Source of the DNA: Marinobacterium aestuarii
Lineage (GTDB): Bacteria > Pseudomonadota > Gammaproteobacteria > Pseudomonadales > Balneatricaceae
Length of the DNA: 64,000 nucleotides
NCBI RefSeq assembly: GCF_001651805.1
Contig: NZ_CP015839.1
Location: 2,914,001 to 2,978,000, forward strand
Direction: 5' to 3'
The translations under genes were made by a program, and so were the position numbers. Below are positions 47,481 to 56,747 of the stretch, piece after piece. The notes under the pieces were generated by a model that saw only the letters and a program-made list of their open reading frames with translations, was not told where the DNA came from and searched no databases. Within the stretch, counting starts at the first letter, position 1, and every line of letters begins with the position of its first letter.

Positions 47481-48101
47481 ATGAAGCTGACTCGCCGACA
47501 AACGGATGTGCTCGAGTGCATCAAAAAGCATATCGAAACCTCCGGCTACCCGCCCACGCGGGCCGACATTGCGCGTGATCTTGGCTTCAAATCAGCCAAT
47601 GCCGCTGAAGAACACCTCAAGGCGCTGGCGCGCAAGGGCGCGATTGAAATCATTCCCGGCACCTCCCGCGGCATACGCCTGCCGGACCTCGGGCTCGATG
47701 CCGCCAATGAAAGCCTGCCCATTGTCGGCCAGGTAGCGGCAGGCTCACCCATACTGGCCCAGCAGCATATAGAGGATCACTGCACCATTTCGGCGGATTT
47801 TTTCCATCCGCCGGCGCACTACCTGCTGCGAGTAAAAGGCCAGAGCATGCGTAATATCGGCATCATGGACGGCGACCTGCTGGCGGTACATCAGTGCCAG
47901 GAAGCCCGCAACGGCCAGATAGTGGTCGCGCGCATCGGCGACGAAGTTACAGTGAAACGCTTCAAGCGCGAGAATAATCGCGTTTACCTATTAGCCGAGA
48001 ACGAAGACTTTGCCCCCATCGAGGTCGATCTCAGGGAGCAGGACATATCCATTGAAGGCCTGGGTGTCGGCGTTATCCGCCGCGGAGGAGAACCACTATG
48101 A
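47481..48101 (+). CDS. lexA: LexA repressor
   Basis: LexA represses the SOS regulon and cleaves itself when RecA filaments form. The 206-residue protein has an N-terminal winged helix-turn-helix ([54 protein letters not shown]). The cleavage site is A87-G88 (QVAAGSP), the catalytic serine S122 ([13 protein letters not shown]) and the lysine K159 (VTVKRFKRE). All functional residues are present. Two LexA boxes precede it, and sulA overlaps its end by four bases. Confidence 0.98.
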   Translation: MKLTRRQTDVLECIKKHIETSGYPPTRADIARDLGFKSANAAEEHLKALARKGAIEIIPGTSRGIRLPDLGLDAANESLPIVGQVAAGSPILAQQHIEDHCTISADFFHPPAHYLLRVKGQSMRNIGIMDGDLLAVHQCQEARNGQIVVARIGDEVTVKRFKRENNRVYLLAENEDFAPIEVDLREQDISIEGLGVGVIRRGGEPL

Positions 48102-48556
48102 ACCTGGCACCGACCCCCAAATACCGTCGCACCCTTTGTCAGGGCAAGAGCCTAAATGCCGCCAGCAAAACCCCTGCCCTCAGCGGCAAAGGCGCCGGTA
48201 AACTGACCGAAATCATTACCCATGACAGCAACCTCTCCAGCATGCCCCTGCTGATGCCACTACTGGCACAACTGAGCCGGGATGATCGCTGGTTTGCCTG
48301 GGTCGCACCGCCTGCACTGCTGCCAAAAACACTGTTGACCGATGCCGGGATCGATCTTGGCAAGGTCATTCTGCTGCAACCCGACAGCGGCCACAGCGTG
48401 TTTGATCTCGCCCGCCGCGCCCTGAGTGCCGGCACCTGCCATGCGGTAATTTCATGGCCGGGCTACTTGTCGGAGTTTGAACTCAAGGCACTCGAACAGG
48501 CAGCGGCCTGTGGCGACAGCCAGGGTATTCTGATTCGGGGTCGGGAGCACGCCTGA
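48098..48556 (+). CDS. sulA: SOS cell-division inhibitor SulA-like protein
   Basis: SulA blocks FtsZ assembly during the SOS response. The 152-residue protein shows [45 protein letters not shown] and [31 protein letters not shown], the SulA-family core that resembles RecA/RadA-like folds. The ATGA overlap with lexA means both are made from one SOS-induced message, as in Pseudomonas. The C-terminus is followed within seven bases by a long CCTG repeat tract. Confidence 0.9.
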   Translation: MNLAPTPKYRRTLCQGKSLNAASKTPALSGKGAGKLTEIITHDSNLSSMPLLMPLLAQLSRDDRWFAWVAPPALLPKTLLTDAGIDLGKVILLQPDSGHSVFDLARRALSAGTCHAVISWPGYLSEFELKALEQAAACGDSQGILIRGREHA

Positions 48557-48562
48557 AGCCGC

Positions 48563-48634
48563 CAGGCCTGCCTGCCTGCCTGCCTGCCAGGCCTGCCTGC
48601 CTGCCAGGCCTGCCTGCCTGCCTGCCTGCCTGCC
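48563..48634. repeat. CCTG tetranucleotide repeat tract with CCAGG interruptions
   Basis: About 70 bases consist of runs of CCTG (five, three and six units by eye) separated by CCAGG. A second simple repeat, four copies of AGCCC, lies at 48710-48729. Both are between sulA and the next minus-strand gene. The tetranucleotide repeat could expand or contract by slippage and form hairpins because CCAGG and CCTGG-like parts are complementary. Confidence 0.9.
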
Positions 48635-48804
48635 CAAGCCTCATATTGAGTGACACTCAGGGCAAGAGGCGCGTGAGCTGCAGCGCATCCAGTCGATAAC
48701 CACAGCCGTAGCCCAGCCCAGCCCAGCCCATGAGCGAACACCCATGAAGGTCCGGACTGCAGTTCGTAAATAGCAATTTTTGAAGAGAGGTTAGGGAAAA
48801 GCCG

Positions 48805-49050
48805 TTAGTGAATAACAGGCGGCCTGAGCACATCGGCCTCGGCTTCACGCTGGCGCGCACCCGCCTCAGCCACCAGCTGAACACCGGCGGACAGCATAAT
48901 CTTGGCGATATTGATACGCTCGTCACCCAGCTTGCTGGACAACTCATCGGAAAAGCTTAGCGTCAGTAGCGGCTCATCCTGCTCACTGGAACGACGAACA
49001 ACAATTTCACCCGTCTCCAGCATGACAATTTCAAGCAATGCGTCTTTCAT
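48805..49050 (-). CDS. Small conserved protein of unknown function (lexA/topA locus)
   Basis: This 81-residue protein begins MKDALLEIVMLETGEIVVRRSSEQDEPLLTLSFSDELSSKLGDERINIAKIMLSAGVQLV. It is acidic and soluble, with no signal or membrane segment. I believe a similar small gene lies at the same place between sulA and topA in Pseudomonas. I cannot assign a function. The ATG at 49050 has a purine-rich AAAGGATTAAATG context. GAGTG/CACTC-type dyads lie on both sides of the gene. Confidence 0.75.
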   Translation of the reverse strand: MKDALLEIVMLETGEIVVRRSSEQDEPLLTLSFSDELSSKLGDERINIAKIMLSAGVQLVAEAGARQREAEADVLRPPVIH

Positions 49051-49186
49051 TTAATCCTTTCGCCTTCTGCTTCGGCGCCCGGTGCCGCCTTGAAACCTGC
49101 TACCCGCACCTTTATCAGCATGCATAGATCCGCTCTATACCTGAGTGACCGCCAGCGACACTCAGGGTAAAACGGCTACTGCAACC

Positions 49187-49705
49187 TCACCATTCCTGCA
49201 TGCCGGCACGCAAGCGCTCGACAAGCTGGGCCAGCTCGCGCTGCCATAGCTGACACTGCTGAGGCGTGACTTGCGTTACCGTATCGGCACTGAGCGGCAT
49301 CAATCGAATCTCGGACTGACTCTCAACCGCATTGAGCGCCTGGGCCTTGGCGCCTGGCTGCCAGCAGGCTTCATAGGCCGCGCGCAAGCGCCGCAGCCAA
49401 CTGGCGGCATCCTGCTCCAGCGAGGCCAGTTCGGTACGCTCGGGCGACTGCACCGCCGCCTGCTCAAAGAGCGCATCAAGGTCGGCAAAACTCTGCAGCT
49501 GTGCCACCTCCAGACGGTAGTGATCACCGATTTCACACAGAAAGGCACCATAGGCCGACGCCAGATGGAACAGCACCGACTCCTGGCAACACTCAACCTG
49601 AGCCTGACGACTCCAGCCGGTGGAAACCTGCGCCTGGGCCAGCTGCTCCAGCTGCAGTTGAACAAAGTTCAGCTTCTGGCTGGTGCGGGTCACAAATACG
49701 CTCAT
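49187..49705 (-). CDS. DUF6586 family protein
   Basis: The 172-residue protein is mostly alpha-helical, with SQKLNFVQLQLEQLAQAQ at the start, CCQESVLFHLASAYGAFLCEIGDHY near the middle and ASWLRRLRAAYEACW. It resembles a conserved Pseudomonas protein encoded immediately upstream or downstream of topA. No motif suggests an activity. It starts 20 bases after the topA stop on the same strand, so it is likely part of the topA transcript. Confidence 0.78.
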   Translation of the reverse strand: MSVFVTRTSQKLNFVQLQLEQLAQAQVSTGWSRQAQVECCQESVLFHLASAYGAFLCEIGDHYRLEVAQLQSFADLDALFEQAAVQSPERTELASLEQDAASWLRRLRAAYEACWQPGAKAQALNAVESQSEIRLMPLSADTVTQVTPQQCQLWQRELAQLVERLRAGMQEW

Positions 49706-49725
49706 GCAATCTACTCCGCCACCGG

Positions 49726-52365
49726 CTATTTGGCTTTTTTGGCCTTTTCTTCCACCACCCAGCGACCGCCATCAAAGTAGGCGCGCCACCCGGTCGCCTT
49801 GCCGTCAACCTCCGTCATCACATACTGCTCCTTCGTCTTGCGACTGAAGCGTATCAGCGTGGGATTGCCATCAGCATCCGCAACGGGCGCATCAAACAGG
49901 AAGCTGTACTTGGGGTCGATTGCATCCTTGTGAGGCAGTAACTCCCCAACCTTGGGCGGCCGGGTTTCACGATTTTTCGGAAACTGACTCGCCGCCAGGA
50001 ACAGGCCACTGGCACCGTCACGCAGAATATAGGTATCGTCAACCTTTTCGCACTGCAACTCAGGCATCGGCACCGGATCCATCTTCGGCGGCGCGGCCTC
50101 GCCGCTTTTCAGCAGCTTGCGGGTATTCTTGCATTCGCTGTTGGAACAGCCGAAGTACTTGCCGAAACGACCCGTTTTAAGTTCCATCTGGGCGCTGCAC
50201 TTGTCGCACTCGATGGTCGGACCTTCATAGCCCTTGATGCGGTAACTGCCAAACTCCACTTCAAAACCGTCGCAATCCGGATTATTGCCACAGACATGCA
50301 GTTTGCGGGTCTGGTCAATCAGGTAAGAGTCCATCGCGGCACTGCATTTAACACAGCGGTGCTTCTTGCGCAGCAAACGTGATTCAGCCTCATCGTCGGC
50401 ATCTTCACTCACCACCTCGTCGCCGGACACCAGGTTGATGGTCTCCTTGCAGCGCTCCTTGGGCGGCAGCGCATAGCCGGAACAGCCCAAAAAGACACCG
50501 GTACTGGCAGTTCGAATCATCATCACTCGGCTGCACACCGGACAGGGAATATCGGTTTCCGTCGGCGTATTGGGGCGCATGCCGCCCTCTTCGCTGCGCG
50601 ACTCTGCCAGCTTCTGGACGAAACCTGCGTAGAAGCCATCGAGCACCTGCTTCCAGTTCTTGGAACCACTGGCCACATCATCCAGCGCCTCTTCCATGCG
50701 CGCGGTAAAACTGAAGTCCATCAGATCGGTAAAGTTTTCCGTCAGGCGCTCGGTCACGATATCGCCCATCTTCTGGGCATAAAAGCGCCGATTCTGTACC
50801 TCGACATAACCGCGGTCCTGAATCGTGGAGATGATCGCCGCATAGGTGGAGGGACGGCCAATACCGCGCTTTTCAAGCTCCTTGACCAGGCTCGCCTCGG
50901 TGTAACGCGGCGCAGACTTGGTGAAGTGCTGCTTGGGATCAAGCACTTCGAGTGCCAGCGTCTGACCGGCCTTGAGGTCCGGCAGAATAACATCTTCGTC
51001 GTTCTTGCCCTTGGTCGGAAACACCCGGGTAAAGCCATCAAACTTGAGAATTCGACCGCGCGTACGCAGCTCAAAGTCGCCGGCACTGACCTGCACCCGC
51101 GTACTGAGATATTCCGCTGGGTTCATCTGACAGGCCAGGAATTGCCGACGGATCAGGTCGTACAGCCGCTCGGCGTCGCGCTCCATATTGGTCAGCGCCG
51201 TCGCCTCGATACTGACATCGGACGGTCGAATCGCCTCGTGTGCTTCCTGCGCGCCTTCCTTGCTGCTGTACACCACAGGCGCGTCAGGCAGGTATTTGCT
51301 GCCAAACATATCGCCGATATATTCGCGACACTGCGCCACCGCGTCAACGCTGAGGTTGGTGGAATCGGTACGCATATAGGTGATGTAGCCGGCCTCATAC
51401 AGCCGTTGCGCCATCATCATGGTCTTCTTGACGCCGTAGCCAAGGCGCGTACTGGCGGCCTGCTGCAGCGTCGAGGTAATGTAGGGCGCACCCGGCTTGG
51501 TACTGGTCGGCTTGTCTTCACGCTTGACGACCTGATAGGTCGCACCTTCAAGCAGCTTCAGTGAAGTGCCGGTTTCCTGCTCGCTGACCGGCCGGAATGC
51601 CTGATCCTTGTAACGGGTCACCTGCAGTCGCACGGCAGCCTTGTCTGCGGTCAGGGTATCGGCGTGCAGCTCCCAGTACTCTTCGGGCACAAAGGCACGA
51701 ATTTCCCGCTCACGCTCCACCACCAGGCGGGTCGCGACCGACTGCACGCGCCCGGCGGACAGACCGCGCGCAACCTTTTCCCATAGCAGCGGCGACAGCA
51801 TATAGCCCACAACACGATCGAGGAAACGTCGCGCCTGCTGCGCATTGACCCGCGCCAGGTCAAGCTCGGAGGGCTTCTCGAACGCCGCTTTAATGGCCTT
51901 CTTGGTGATTTCGTTGAACACCACGCGGCGGTAGCGGGAATCATCGCCGCCGATGGCCTCACGCAGATGCCAGGCAATGGCTTCCCCCTCGCGGTCCAAA
52001 TCGGTCGCGAGATAGATTTCGTCGGCGTTCTCCGCCAGACGCTTCAGTTCTTCAACGACCTTTTCCTTACCGGGAAGAATCTCGTAGTGGGCCGCCCAGC
52101 CATTGTCAGGATCGACGCCCATGCGTCCGATCAACTGCTCCCTGGACTTGCGCTCCTTGTACACCGCCTTGTCCTCGGGCGACATCTTGCGTGTCAGCGC
52201 CGCCTGGCGTGCCCGTTCCTTCGGATCACTTTTGGTTGCGGTTCCGCTGGTCGGAAGATCGCGAATATGGCCTACGCTCGACTTAACGACATACTGGCTG
52301 CCGAGGTATTTGTTTATCGTCTTGGCCTTTGCCGGAGACTCGACGATAACGAGTGACTTTCCCAT
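49726..52365 (-). CDS. topA: DNA topoisomerase I
   Basis: TopA relaxes negative supercoils by single-strand passage. The 879-residue protein has the Toprim domain ([21 protein letters not shown] to [15 protein letters not shown], metal-binding DxD), the catalytic tyrosine in [15 protein letters not shown] near residue 340, and three C-terminal four-Cys zinc fingers (CPVC..C..C, CVKC...C, CDKC...C). Lys-rich residues end the protein. ATG 52365 begins [10 protein letters not shown]; the frame 48 bases upstream is non-homologous. Length is that of a typical gammaproteobacterial enzyme. Confidence 0.97.
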   Translation of the reverse strand: MGKSLVIVESPAKAKTINKYLGSQYVVKSSVGHIRDLPTSGTATKSDPKERARQAALTRKMSPEDKAVYKERKSREQLIGRMGVDPDNGWAAHYEILPGKEKVVEELKRLAENADEIYLATDLDREGEAIAWHLREAIGGDDSRYRRVVFNEITKKAIKAAFEKPSELDLARVNAQQARRFLDRVVGYMLSPLLWEKVARGLSAGRVQSVATRLVVEREREIRAFVPEEYWELHADTLTADKAAVRLQVTRYKDQAFRPVSEQETGTSLKLLEGATYQVVKREDKPTSTKPGAPYITSTLQQAASTRLGYGVKKTMMMAQRLYEAGYITYMRTDSTNLSVDAVAQCREYIGDMFGSKYLPDAPVVYSSKEGAQEAHEAIRPSDVSIEATALTNMERDAERLYDLIRRQFLACQMNPAEYLSTRVQVSAGDFELRTRGRILKFDGFTRVFPTKGKNDEDVILPDLKAGQTLALEVLDPKQHFTKSAPRYTEASLVKELEKRGIGRPSTYAAIISTIQDRGYVEVQNRRFYAQKMGDIVTERLTENFTDLMDFSFTARMEEALDDVASGSKNWKQVLDGFYAGFVQKLAESRSEEGGMRPNTPTETDIPCPVCSRVMMIRTASTGVFLGCSGYALPPKERCKETINLVSGDEVVSEDADDEAESRLLRKKHRCVKCSAAMDSYLIDQTRKLHVCGNNPDCDGFEVEFGSYRIKGYEGPTIECDKCSAQMELKTGRFGKYFGCSNSECKNTRKLLKSGEAAPPKMDPVPMPELQCEKVDDTYILRDGASGLFLAASQFPKNRETRPPKVGELLPHKDAIDPKYSFLFDAPVADADGNPTLIRFSRKTKEQYVMTEVDGKATGWRAYFDGGRWVVEEKAKKAK

Positions 52366-52552
52366 AGAATAATGTTCCTTGGCGCGGAATCGGCTAACTG
52401 AATCAGCGTGCATATATAAGTGCTGACATTGCGGGGGTCAAGCAAAGCGAAGAAAAAGCTGCTTTTTAGGCCGCGATAGGGTCAGAACGCTGCATCAGAT
52501 GAAAAATGCTTCTGTTACACTTTATAATTCAGAGAGTTAATAACCAACCCCC

Positions 52553-53275
52553 ATGGCACTCATGCTGCACGACAACATCATCATACTCATCACGATCGCC
52601 GTTGTCGGACTCCTGGCCCTGATTGGAAGCCACATTATCAGCCAGCGCGAACAGCATGCCCGCAGCCAAGCTGCGCGGGTAAAGTGGCTCGGTCAACAGG
52701 CGGAACACGGCATCAATGCCCTGGGAATTTTGCGTGCCTGCAGCTGCAAGCCAGAGATCATTGAACGGATTGAAAGCCATGTTGCAGGGCTGATCAGTGA
52801 AATGGCGACCCTGACGCCGGACAATCCGCTACTGAGCACACTCAACAGCCAGAAACAGAGTGCGGATCGCGCCACGGCAGCTGCCGCGGCGCTGAACAGC
52901 GATCGCGCCATCAAGCGGGCATCCATCTTCATTAATTACGCCCGCGAGCTGTTAACCGAGATGGCGCAGAACAAAAGCCTGCCACCGGCACTTGCCAAAA
53001 GCTATGCCAAGGAGCTGCACTGGCTGAATGTATCGATTATCGCCACGGCACACCTGACTCAGGGTCAGAAAAGCCTTGGTCTGCAGGACAAACCCGCCGC
53101 CCTGTCGCACCTCAAGCACGCCAAGGCGGTACTGACCCGCGCCATGGTACCGCAGCAGTTCAAGCAGGAGCGTCTGACCCAGATCCAGACCCTGCTGGAC
53201 AGCCTGGAGCCGCGCCCGCAACGTTCAGACGGTGTCTTGGCGGACAATCTGGATGCCTATTTCAAGGATCACTGA
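52553..53275 (+). CDS. Membrane-anchored protein of unknown function
   Basis: I do not recognise this 240-residue protein. It has an N-terminal membrane helix at about residues 9-30 (IILITIAVVGLLALIGSHII). A cytoplasmic helical region follows with CSCKPEIIERIESHVAGLISEMATL, a coiled-coil-like ALNSDRAIKRASIFINYARELL, and a C-terminal YAKELHWLNVSIIATAHLTQGQKSLGLQDKPAALSHLKHAKAVL that looks TPR-like. It is divergent from topA, with 187 bases between the starts. The ATG at 52553 has a weak ribosome site; ATG 52562 is an alternative. Confidence 0.7.
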   Translation: MALMLHDNIIILITIAVVGLLALIGSHIISQREQHARSQAARVKWLGQQAEHGINALGILRACSCKPEIIERIESHVAGLISEMATLTPDNPLLSTLNSQKQSADRATAAAAALNSDRAIKRASIFINYARELLTEMAQNKSLPPALAKSYAKELHWLNVSIIATAHLTQGQKSLGLQDKPAALSHLKHAKAVLTRAMVPQQFKQERLTQIQTLLDSLEPRPQRSDGVLADNLDAYFKDH

Positions 53276-53345
53276 ACCTTTAAGGACCGCCACACAAGCG
53301 ACGTCTGAAAAGCACCATTAAGCCCACAGCATCAGATAAGCGCTT

Positions 53346-53576
53346 TCACGCCTTGTCGATACGGGCAAAGCGTGCGACCGGCTCACCGGCAGGACCTGAT
53401 ACAGTTTCGATAAACATTGACAGCGGCCGCACCCAGAGTTCGCGCTCGCCGTAACAGGGTCTATACACCACCAGCCACTCTTCGGTTTCCGAATGACGGG
53501 CACAGCCCACCACTTCGTACTCACTGCCCTTGTAATGCCGATAGAGCCCCGGCTGCGGCTGTTGCAGATTGCTCAC
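53346..53576 (-). CDS. DUF1653 domain protein
   Basis: The 76-residue protein is a single DUF1653 domain: PGLYRHYKGSEYEVVGCARHSETEEWLVVYRPCYGERELWVRPLSMFIE. The family is a small beta-barrel-like domain widespread in proteobacteria and of unknown role. It follows a membrane-anchored gene after 12 bases on the same strand, so co-transcription is likely. Confidence 0.9.
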   Translation of the reverse strand: MSNLQQPQPGLYRHYKGSEYEVVGCARHSETEEWLVVYRPCYGERELWVRPLSMFIETVSGPAGEPVARFARIDKA

Positions 53577-53588
53577 ATTTACCTCCTG

Positions 53589-54098
53589 TCAAAAACCCTG
53601 GTCTGCGATTTTTCGCAGAACGGCCTGAATCTTCTCGACACCCTCAACACCACCACGCTCACCCCAGAATGCAGTGACGTAGAGCGACGTCGACTCCAGC
53701 GCAACCACATCCTCCGGCAGCCCCGACAACGCCTCTGCCAACATATCCAGCTGTTCTCGGGACAGCATTCGCTCGCCCTGCTTCCAGCTCCAGCCTGCAG
53801 GCAAACCTTCATTGGCCAGCGACTCGAGACGAAACAGCTGCCAGGGCTGCAGACGATCACGCTGCGCCGCACTGAGCCCATGACGCAGATGTCGGTACGC
53901 GGCACGCTCATACTCCTCGGCCTCGGCCTCGCCCGTTGCTCGCGGCGCCGCCAACCTGACCATCTGCACCTGCAACCCCAGGGTGCGGGCCTTGCTGCGC
54001 ACCAAAGCCTGCGCCTTTTCCCGCGGCGTTGGCATGGCCCACATCATGGAGCCTATGAGCGACAGCATGATCAGTACAATTATTCCCCAGGTCCACAT
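53589..54098 (-). CDS. Single-pass membrane protein of unknown function
   Basis: This 169-residue protein starts with a membrane helix (MWTWGIIVLIMLSLIGSMMWAMPTPREKAQALVRSKARTLGL). A soluble domain follows that is rich in Ala, Arg, Leu and Glu, with YERAAYRHLRHGLSAAQRDRLQPWQLFRLE and LPAGWSWKQGERMLSREQLDMLAEALSGLPEDVVALEST. I do not recognise a named family. It is the first gene of a two-gene unit with the DUF1653 protein and is divergent from the universal stress gene. Confidence 0.72.
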   Translation of the reverse strand: MWTWGIIVLIMLSLIGSMMWAMPTPREKAQALVRSKARTLGLQVQMVRLAAPRATGEAEAEEYERAAYRHLRHGLSAAQRDRLQPWQLFRLESLANEGLPAGWSWKQGERMLSREQLDMLAEALSGLPEDVVALESTSLYVTAFWGERGGVEGVEKIQAVLRKIADQGF

Positions 54099-54190
54099 AA
54101 AGTTGCACGCCTTACTGAAGGTTTGAATGCCCGATTACCGGGCCACTATGCTAATCTCAAGTTAACGCAACCAGACGGAAACCTTTGATC

Positions 54191-54631
54191 ATGAGTGCTT
54201 ATAAACGAATCTTGCTGGCGGTTGACCTGTCTGAAGAATCAGATCAGCTAATCGACAAAACCTGTGAGATCGCCGAGCGCAACAACGCAGAGCTGAGCCT
54301 CATTCACGTGATCGAGCCTCTGAGCTTTGCCTACGGCGGTGATGTCCCGATGGACCTGACCACCATTCAGGAGCAACTCGACGATCATGCCCGCGTTAAG
54401 CTCGACAGCTTTGCCGCCCGCCTCAGCCACCCGGTGACCCACAAGTTCATTGTCAGCGGCCATACCGAATCTGAAATCCACCGCCATTGCGACGAGCATT
54501 CCATTGATCTGGTGATCGTGGGCAGCCATGGCCGCCACGGCCTGTCACTGCTGCTCGGCTCAACCGCCAATGGCGTACTGCATGGCGCCCACTGCGACGT
54601 GCTCGCCATTCGCGTGCAACCGATCAAATAA
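54191..54631 (+). CDS. uspA: Universal stress protein A family
   Basis: The 146-residue protein is one Usp domain: KRILLAVDLSEESDQLIDKTCEIAERNNAELSLIHVIEPL at the start, and the C-terminal ATP-binding signature VIVGSHGRHGLSLLLGSTANGVLHGAHCDVLAI (G-2x-G-9x-G type). It would act in the cytoplasm in stress survival. ATG 54191 was taken; a TTG two codons earlier is possible. It is divergent from the membrane-protein/DUF1653 unit. Confidence 0.93.
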   Translation: MSAYKRILLAVDLSEESDQLIDKTCEIAERNNAELSLIHVIEPLSFAYGGDVPMDLTTIQEQLDDHARVKLDSFAARLSHPVTHKFIVSGHTESEIHRHCDEHSIDLVIVGSHGRHGLSLLLGSTANGVLHGAHCDVLAIRVQPIK

Positions 54632-54718
54632 GGTTCTGCCCGGGGCCGGCCAGCACCGCTCCGGGCTCACTCAAACCAAAGAATTAAGCAGCGCCTGCAC
54701 AACAGCCGCTGCAGCACC

Positions 54719-56602
54719 TTAGTCCTGCATCGCTTCCAGTTCGACCCAGCGCTCCATCAGCACTTCCACCATTTTCTCCTGCTGCGCAAAGGCATCGAGC
54801 CCGGCCTGCACCTTGTCCTGACCCTGCTCATAGAAACGGCTGTCCGACATGGCGGCCTGGAGTTCGGCCAGCTTGGCCTCGGCGGCTTCCAGCTGCGCCG
54901 GCAGCCCGTCCAGCTCACGCTGCACTTTATAGCTCAGTTTGCGCGCCGCCTTGGGCGCTCCTTCCTTGCCCAGCACCGGCTTTTCAACCCGACCTTTGGA
55001 CGTCTGGGCCACGACCGGCTGTGGCCTTTGGCGAATCCAGTCGTGATAACCACCCACGTATTCGTTGATCCTGCCCTGGCCTTCAAATACCAGAGTGCTG
55101 GTCACGACGTTGTCGAGGAAGGCACGGTCATGGCTGACCAGCAGCACGGTACCGGTGAACTCCAGCAGAATTTCCTCCAGCAGCTCCAGAGTCTCCACAT
55201 CCAGATCGTTGGTCGGCTCATCGAGCACCAGCACGTTGGCTGGCTGGCTGAACAATTTGGCCAGCAGCACGCGGTTACACTCACCGCCGGACAGCGCCTT
55301 GACCGGCGTGCGAGCACGCTCAGGCGCGAACAGAAAGTCGCTCAGGTAGCTGATGATATGACGGTCCTTGCCATTGATGCTGATGCTTTCACGGCCCTGG
55401 GAAATGTTGTCGATAACCGTTTTTTCCATATCCAGCTGGCCACGCAGCTGATCGAAATAGGCCACTTCAACCTTGGTACCCTGATTCACTACACCGCTAT
55501 CAGGTGCCTGCTGACCGAGCACCAGCTTAAGCAGGCTGCTCTTGCCAATACCGTTGGGCCCTATCAGGCCAATGCGATCACCGCGATTGATGGTCAGCGA
55601 CAGCTTGTCCACCAGGGTACGACCGTCGTAGCCCAGGGATACGTCCTTCAGTTCCGCCACCAGCTTGCCGGAGCGCTGTGCGGTTTCCAGACCAAACTTG
55701 GCCGAGCCCTGGCGATTGCGCCGCTCGGACCTTTCGCTGCGCAGCGCTTCCAGCGCCCGGACGCGACCCTCGTTACGGGTACGACGTGCCTTGACCCCCT
55801 GGCGAATCCAGACTTCTTCCTGGGCCAGCTTCTTGTCAAACTCGGCATTGTGACGGGCCTCTTCGTTCAGCATCTGCTCCTTGCGCACCTTGTACTGGCT
55901 GTAGCTACCAGGGAAGGACACCAGCTTGCCGCGATCAATTTCGACAATGCGCGTTGCCAGAGACTCAACCAGCGACCGGTCATGGGAAATAAACAGCAGG
56001 CCGCCGCGGAAGTCTTTCATCTGCTGTTCGATCCACTCGATGGTCTCGATATCCAGATGGTTGGTAGGCTCGTCGAGCAACAGCAGGTCAGGTTCCTGCA
56101 CCAGGGCGGCACCGAGCGCCGCACGCCGGCGCCAACCACCGGACAACTCTGACATCAGGCGATCTTCCGGCAAACCCAGGCGCTCCATAACGCGCTGCAC
56201 CTTCTGCTCCAGGTGCCAGCCATCCACGGCTTCGATCTGCTGCTGCAGCACATCAAGCTTGGCCATGGTGCGCTCGTCATGCTCCATGACCAGCTCTTCG
56301 TAACGCTGGCGCATTTCCACAACCTCACCCAGACCGCTCATCACCACGTCCCGTACACCGCGTTCATCCGCCGCCGGCAGTGCCTGGGGCAGCTCGGCAA
56401 CACGACAGCTCGGATCAACCCAGAATTCGCCACCATCGGCCTGCAACTGACCGCCGATAAGCTTCAGCAAGGTCGATTTACCTGCGCCATTGAGCCCCAC
56501 CAGCGCCACGCGCTCACCAGGGTCAATCTGAAAACAGACTTGGTCCAGCAATGCCCTGGTACCAAAGGCGATGGAAATATTGTCAAGTCGTATCAGCGGC
56601 AT
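54719..56602 (-). CDS. uup: ABC-F type ATPase Uup
   Basis: Uup is a soluble ABC-F protein that acts on ribosomes and affects transposon excision. The 627-residue protein has two ABC domains. Domain one has Walker A GLNGAGKST, signature LSGGWRRR and Walker B LLLLDEPTNHLD. Domain two has GPNGIGKSS, LSGGECNR and LVLDEPTNDLD. The linker between them is charged, and the C-terminal coiled coil (KLSYKVQRELDGLPAQLEAAEAKLAELQAAM) is diagnostic of Uup. The start ATG 56602 (MPLIRLDNISIAFG) excludes a 78-residue non-homologous extension. It is divergent from slt. Confidence 0.95.
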   Translation of the reverse strand: MPLIRLDNISIAFGTRALLDQVCFQIDPGERVALVGLNGAGKSTLLKLIGGQLQADGGEFWVDPSCRVAELPQALPAADERGVRDVVMSGLGEVVEMRQRYEELVMEHDERTMAKLDVLQQQIEAVDGWHLEQKVQRVMERLGLPEDRLMSELSGGWRRRAALGAALVQEPDLLLLDEPTNHLDIETIEWIEQQMKDFRGGLLFISHDRSLVESLATRIVEIDRGKLVSFPGSYSQYKVRKEQMLNEEARHNAEFDKKLAQEEVWIRQGVKARRTRNEGRVRALEALRSERSERRNRQGSAKFGLETAQRSGKLVAELKDVSLGYDGRTLVDKLSLTINRGDRIGLIGPNGIGKSSLLKLVLGQQAPDSGVVNQGTKVEVAYFDQLRGQLDMEKTVIDNISQGRESISINGKDRHIISYLSDFLFAPERARTPVKALSGGECNRVLLAKLFSQPANVLVLDEPTNDLDVETLELLEEILLEFTGTVLLVSHDRAFLDNVVTSTLVFEGQGRINEYVGGYHDWIRQRPQPVVAQTSKGRVEKPVLGKEGAPKAARKLSYKVQRELDGLPAQLEAAEAKLAELQAAMSDSRFYEQGQDKVQAGLDAFAQQEKMVEVLMERWVELEAMQD

Positions 56603-56697
56603 AATGTATCTATTCGGCTCATTTGAGGGGACGCACATTCTACAGGAAATCCACCGTAAATATGAAAACTGTTCAACCCCTGTATTTTCTACAGATG

Positions 56698-56715
56698 ACT
56701 CCAGTAGACTGGAGT
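56698..56715. promoter_or_regulatory. Palindrome in the uup/slt divergent promoter region
   Basis: ACTCCAGT and ACTGGAGT are exact inverted copies around AG, immediately followed by TAAAAT, a plausible -10 for slt. The position suggests an operator. A nearby CTGT-N7-ACAG (56680-56694) has the wrong spacing for LexA. Confidence 0.5.
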
Positions 56716-56747
56716 AAAATTCGGCTAAACAGGGCTGTAAACGGACT

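Noticed and set aside
48452-48741. Gly/Gln/Ala-repeat open frames on the minus strand across the CCTG tract
   Set aside because: They arise mechanically from the tandem repeat, overlap sulA and have no ribosome site.
56680-56694. CTGT...ACAG motif between uup and slt as a LexA box
   Set aside because: The spacer is seven bases, not eight, and neither neighbour is a known SOS gene.
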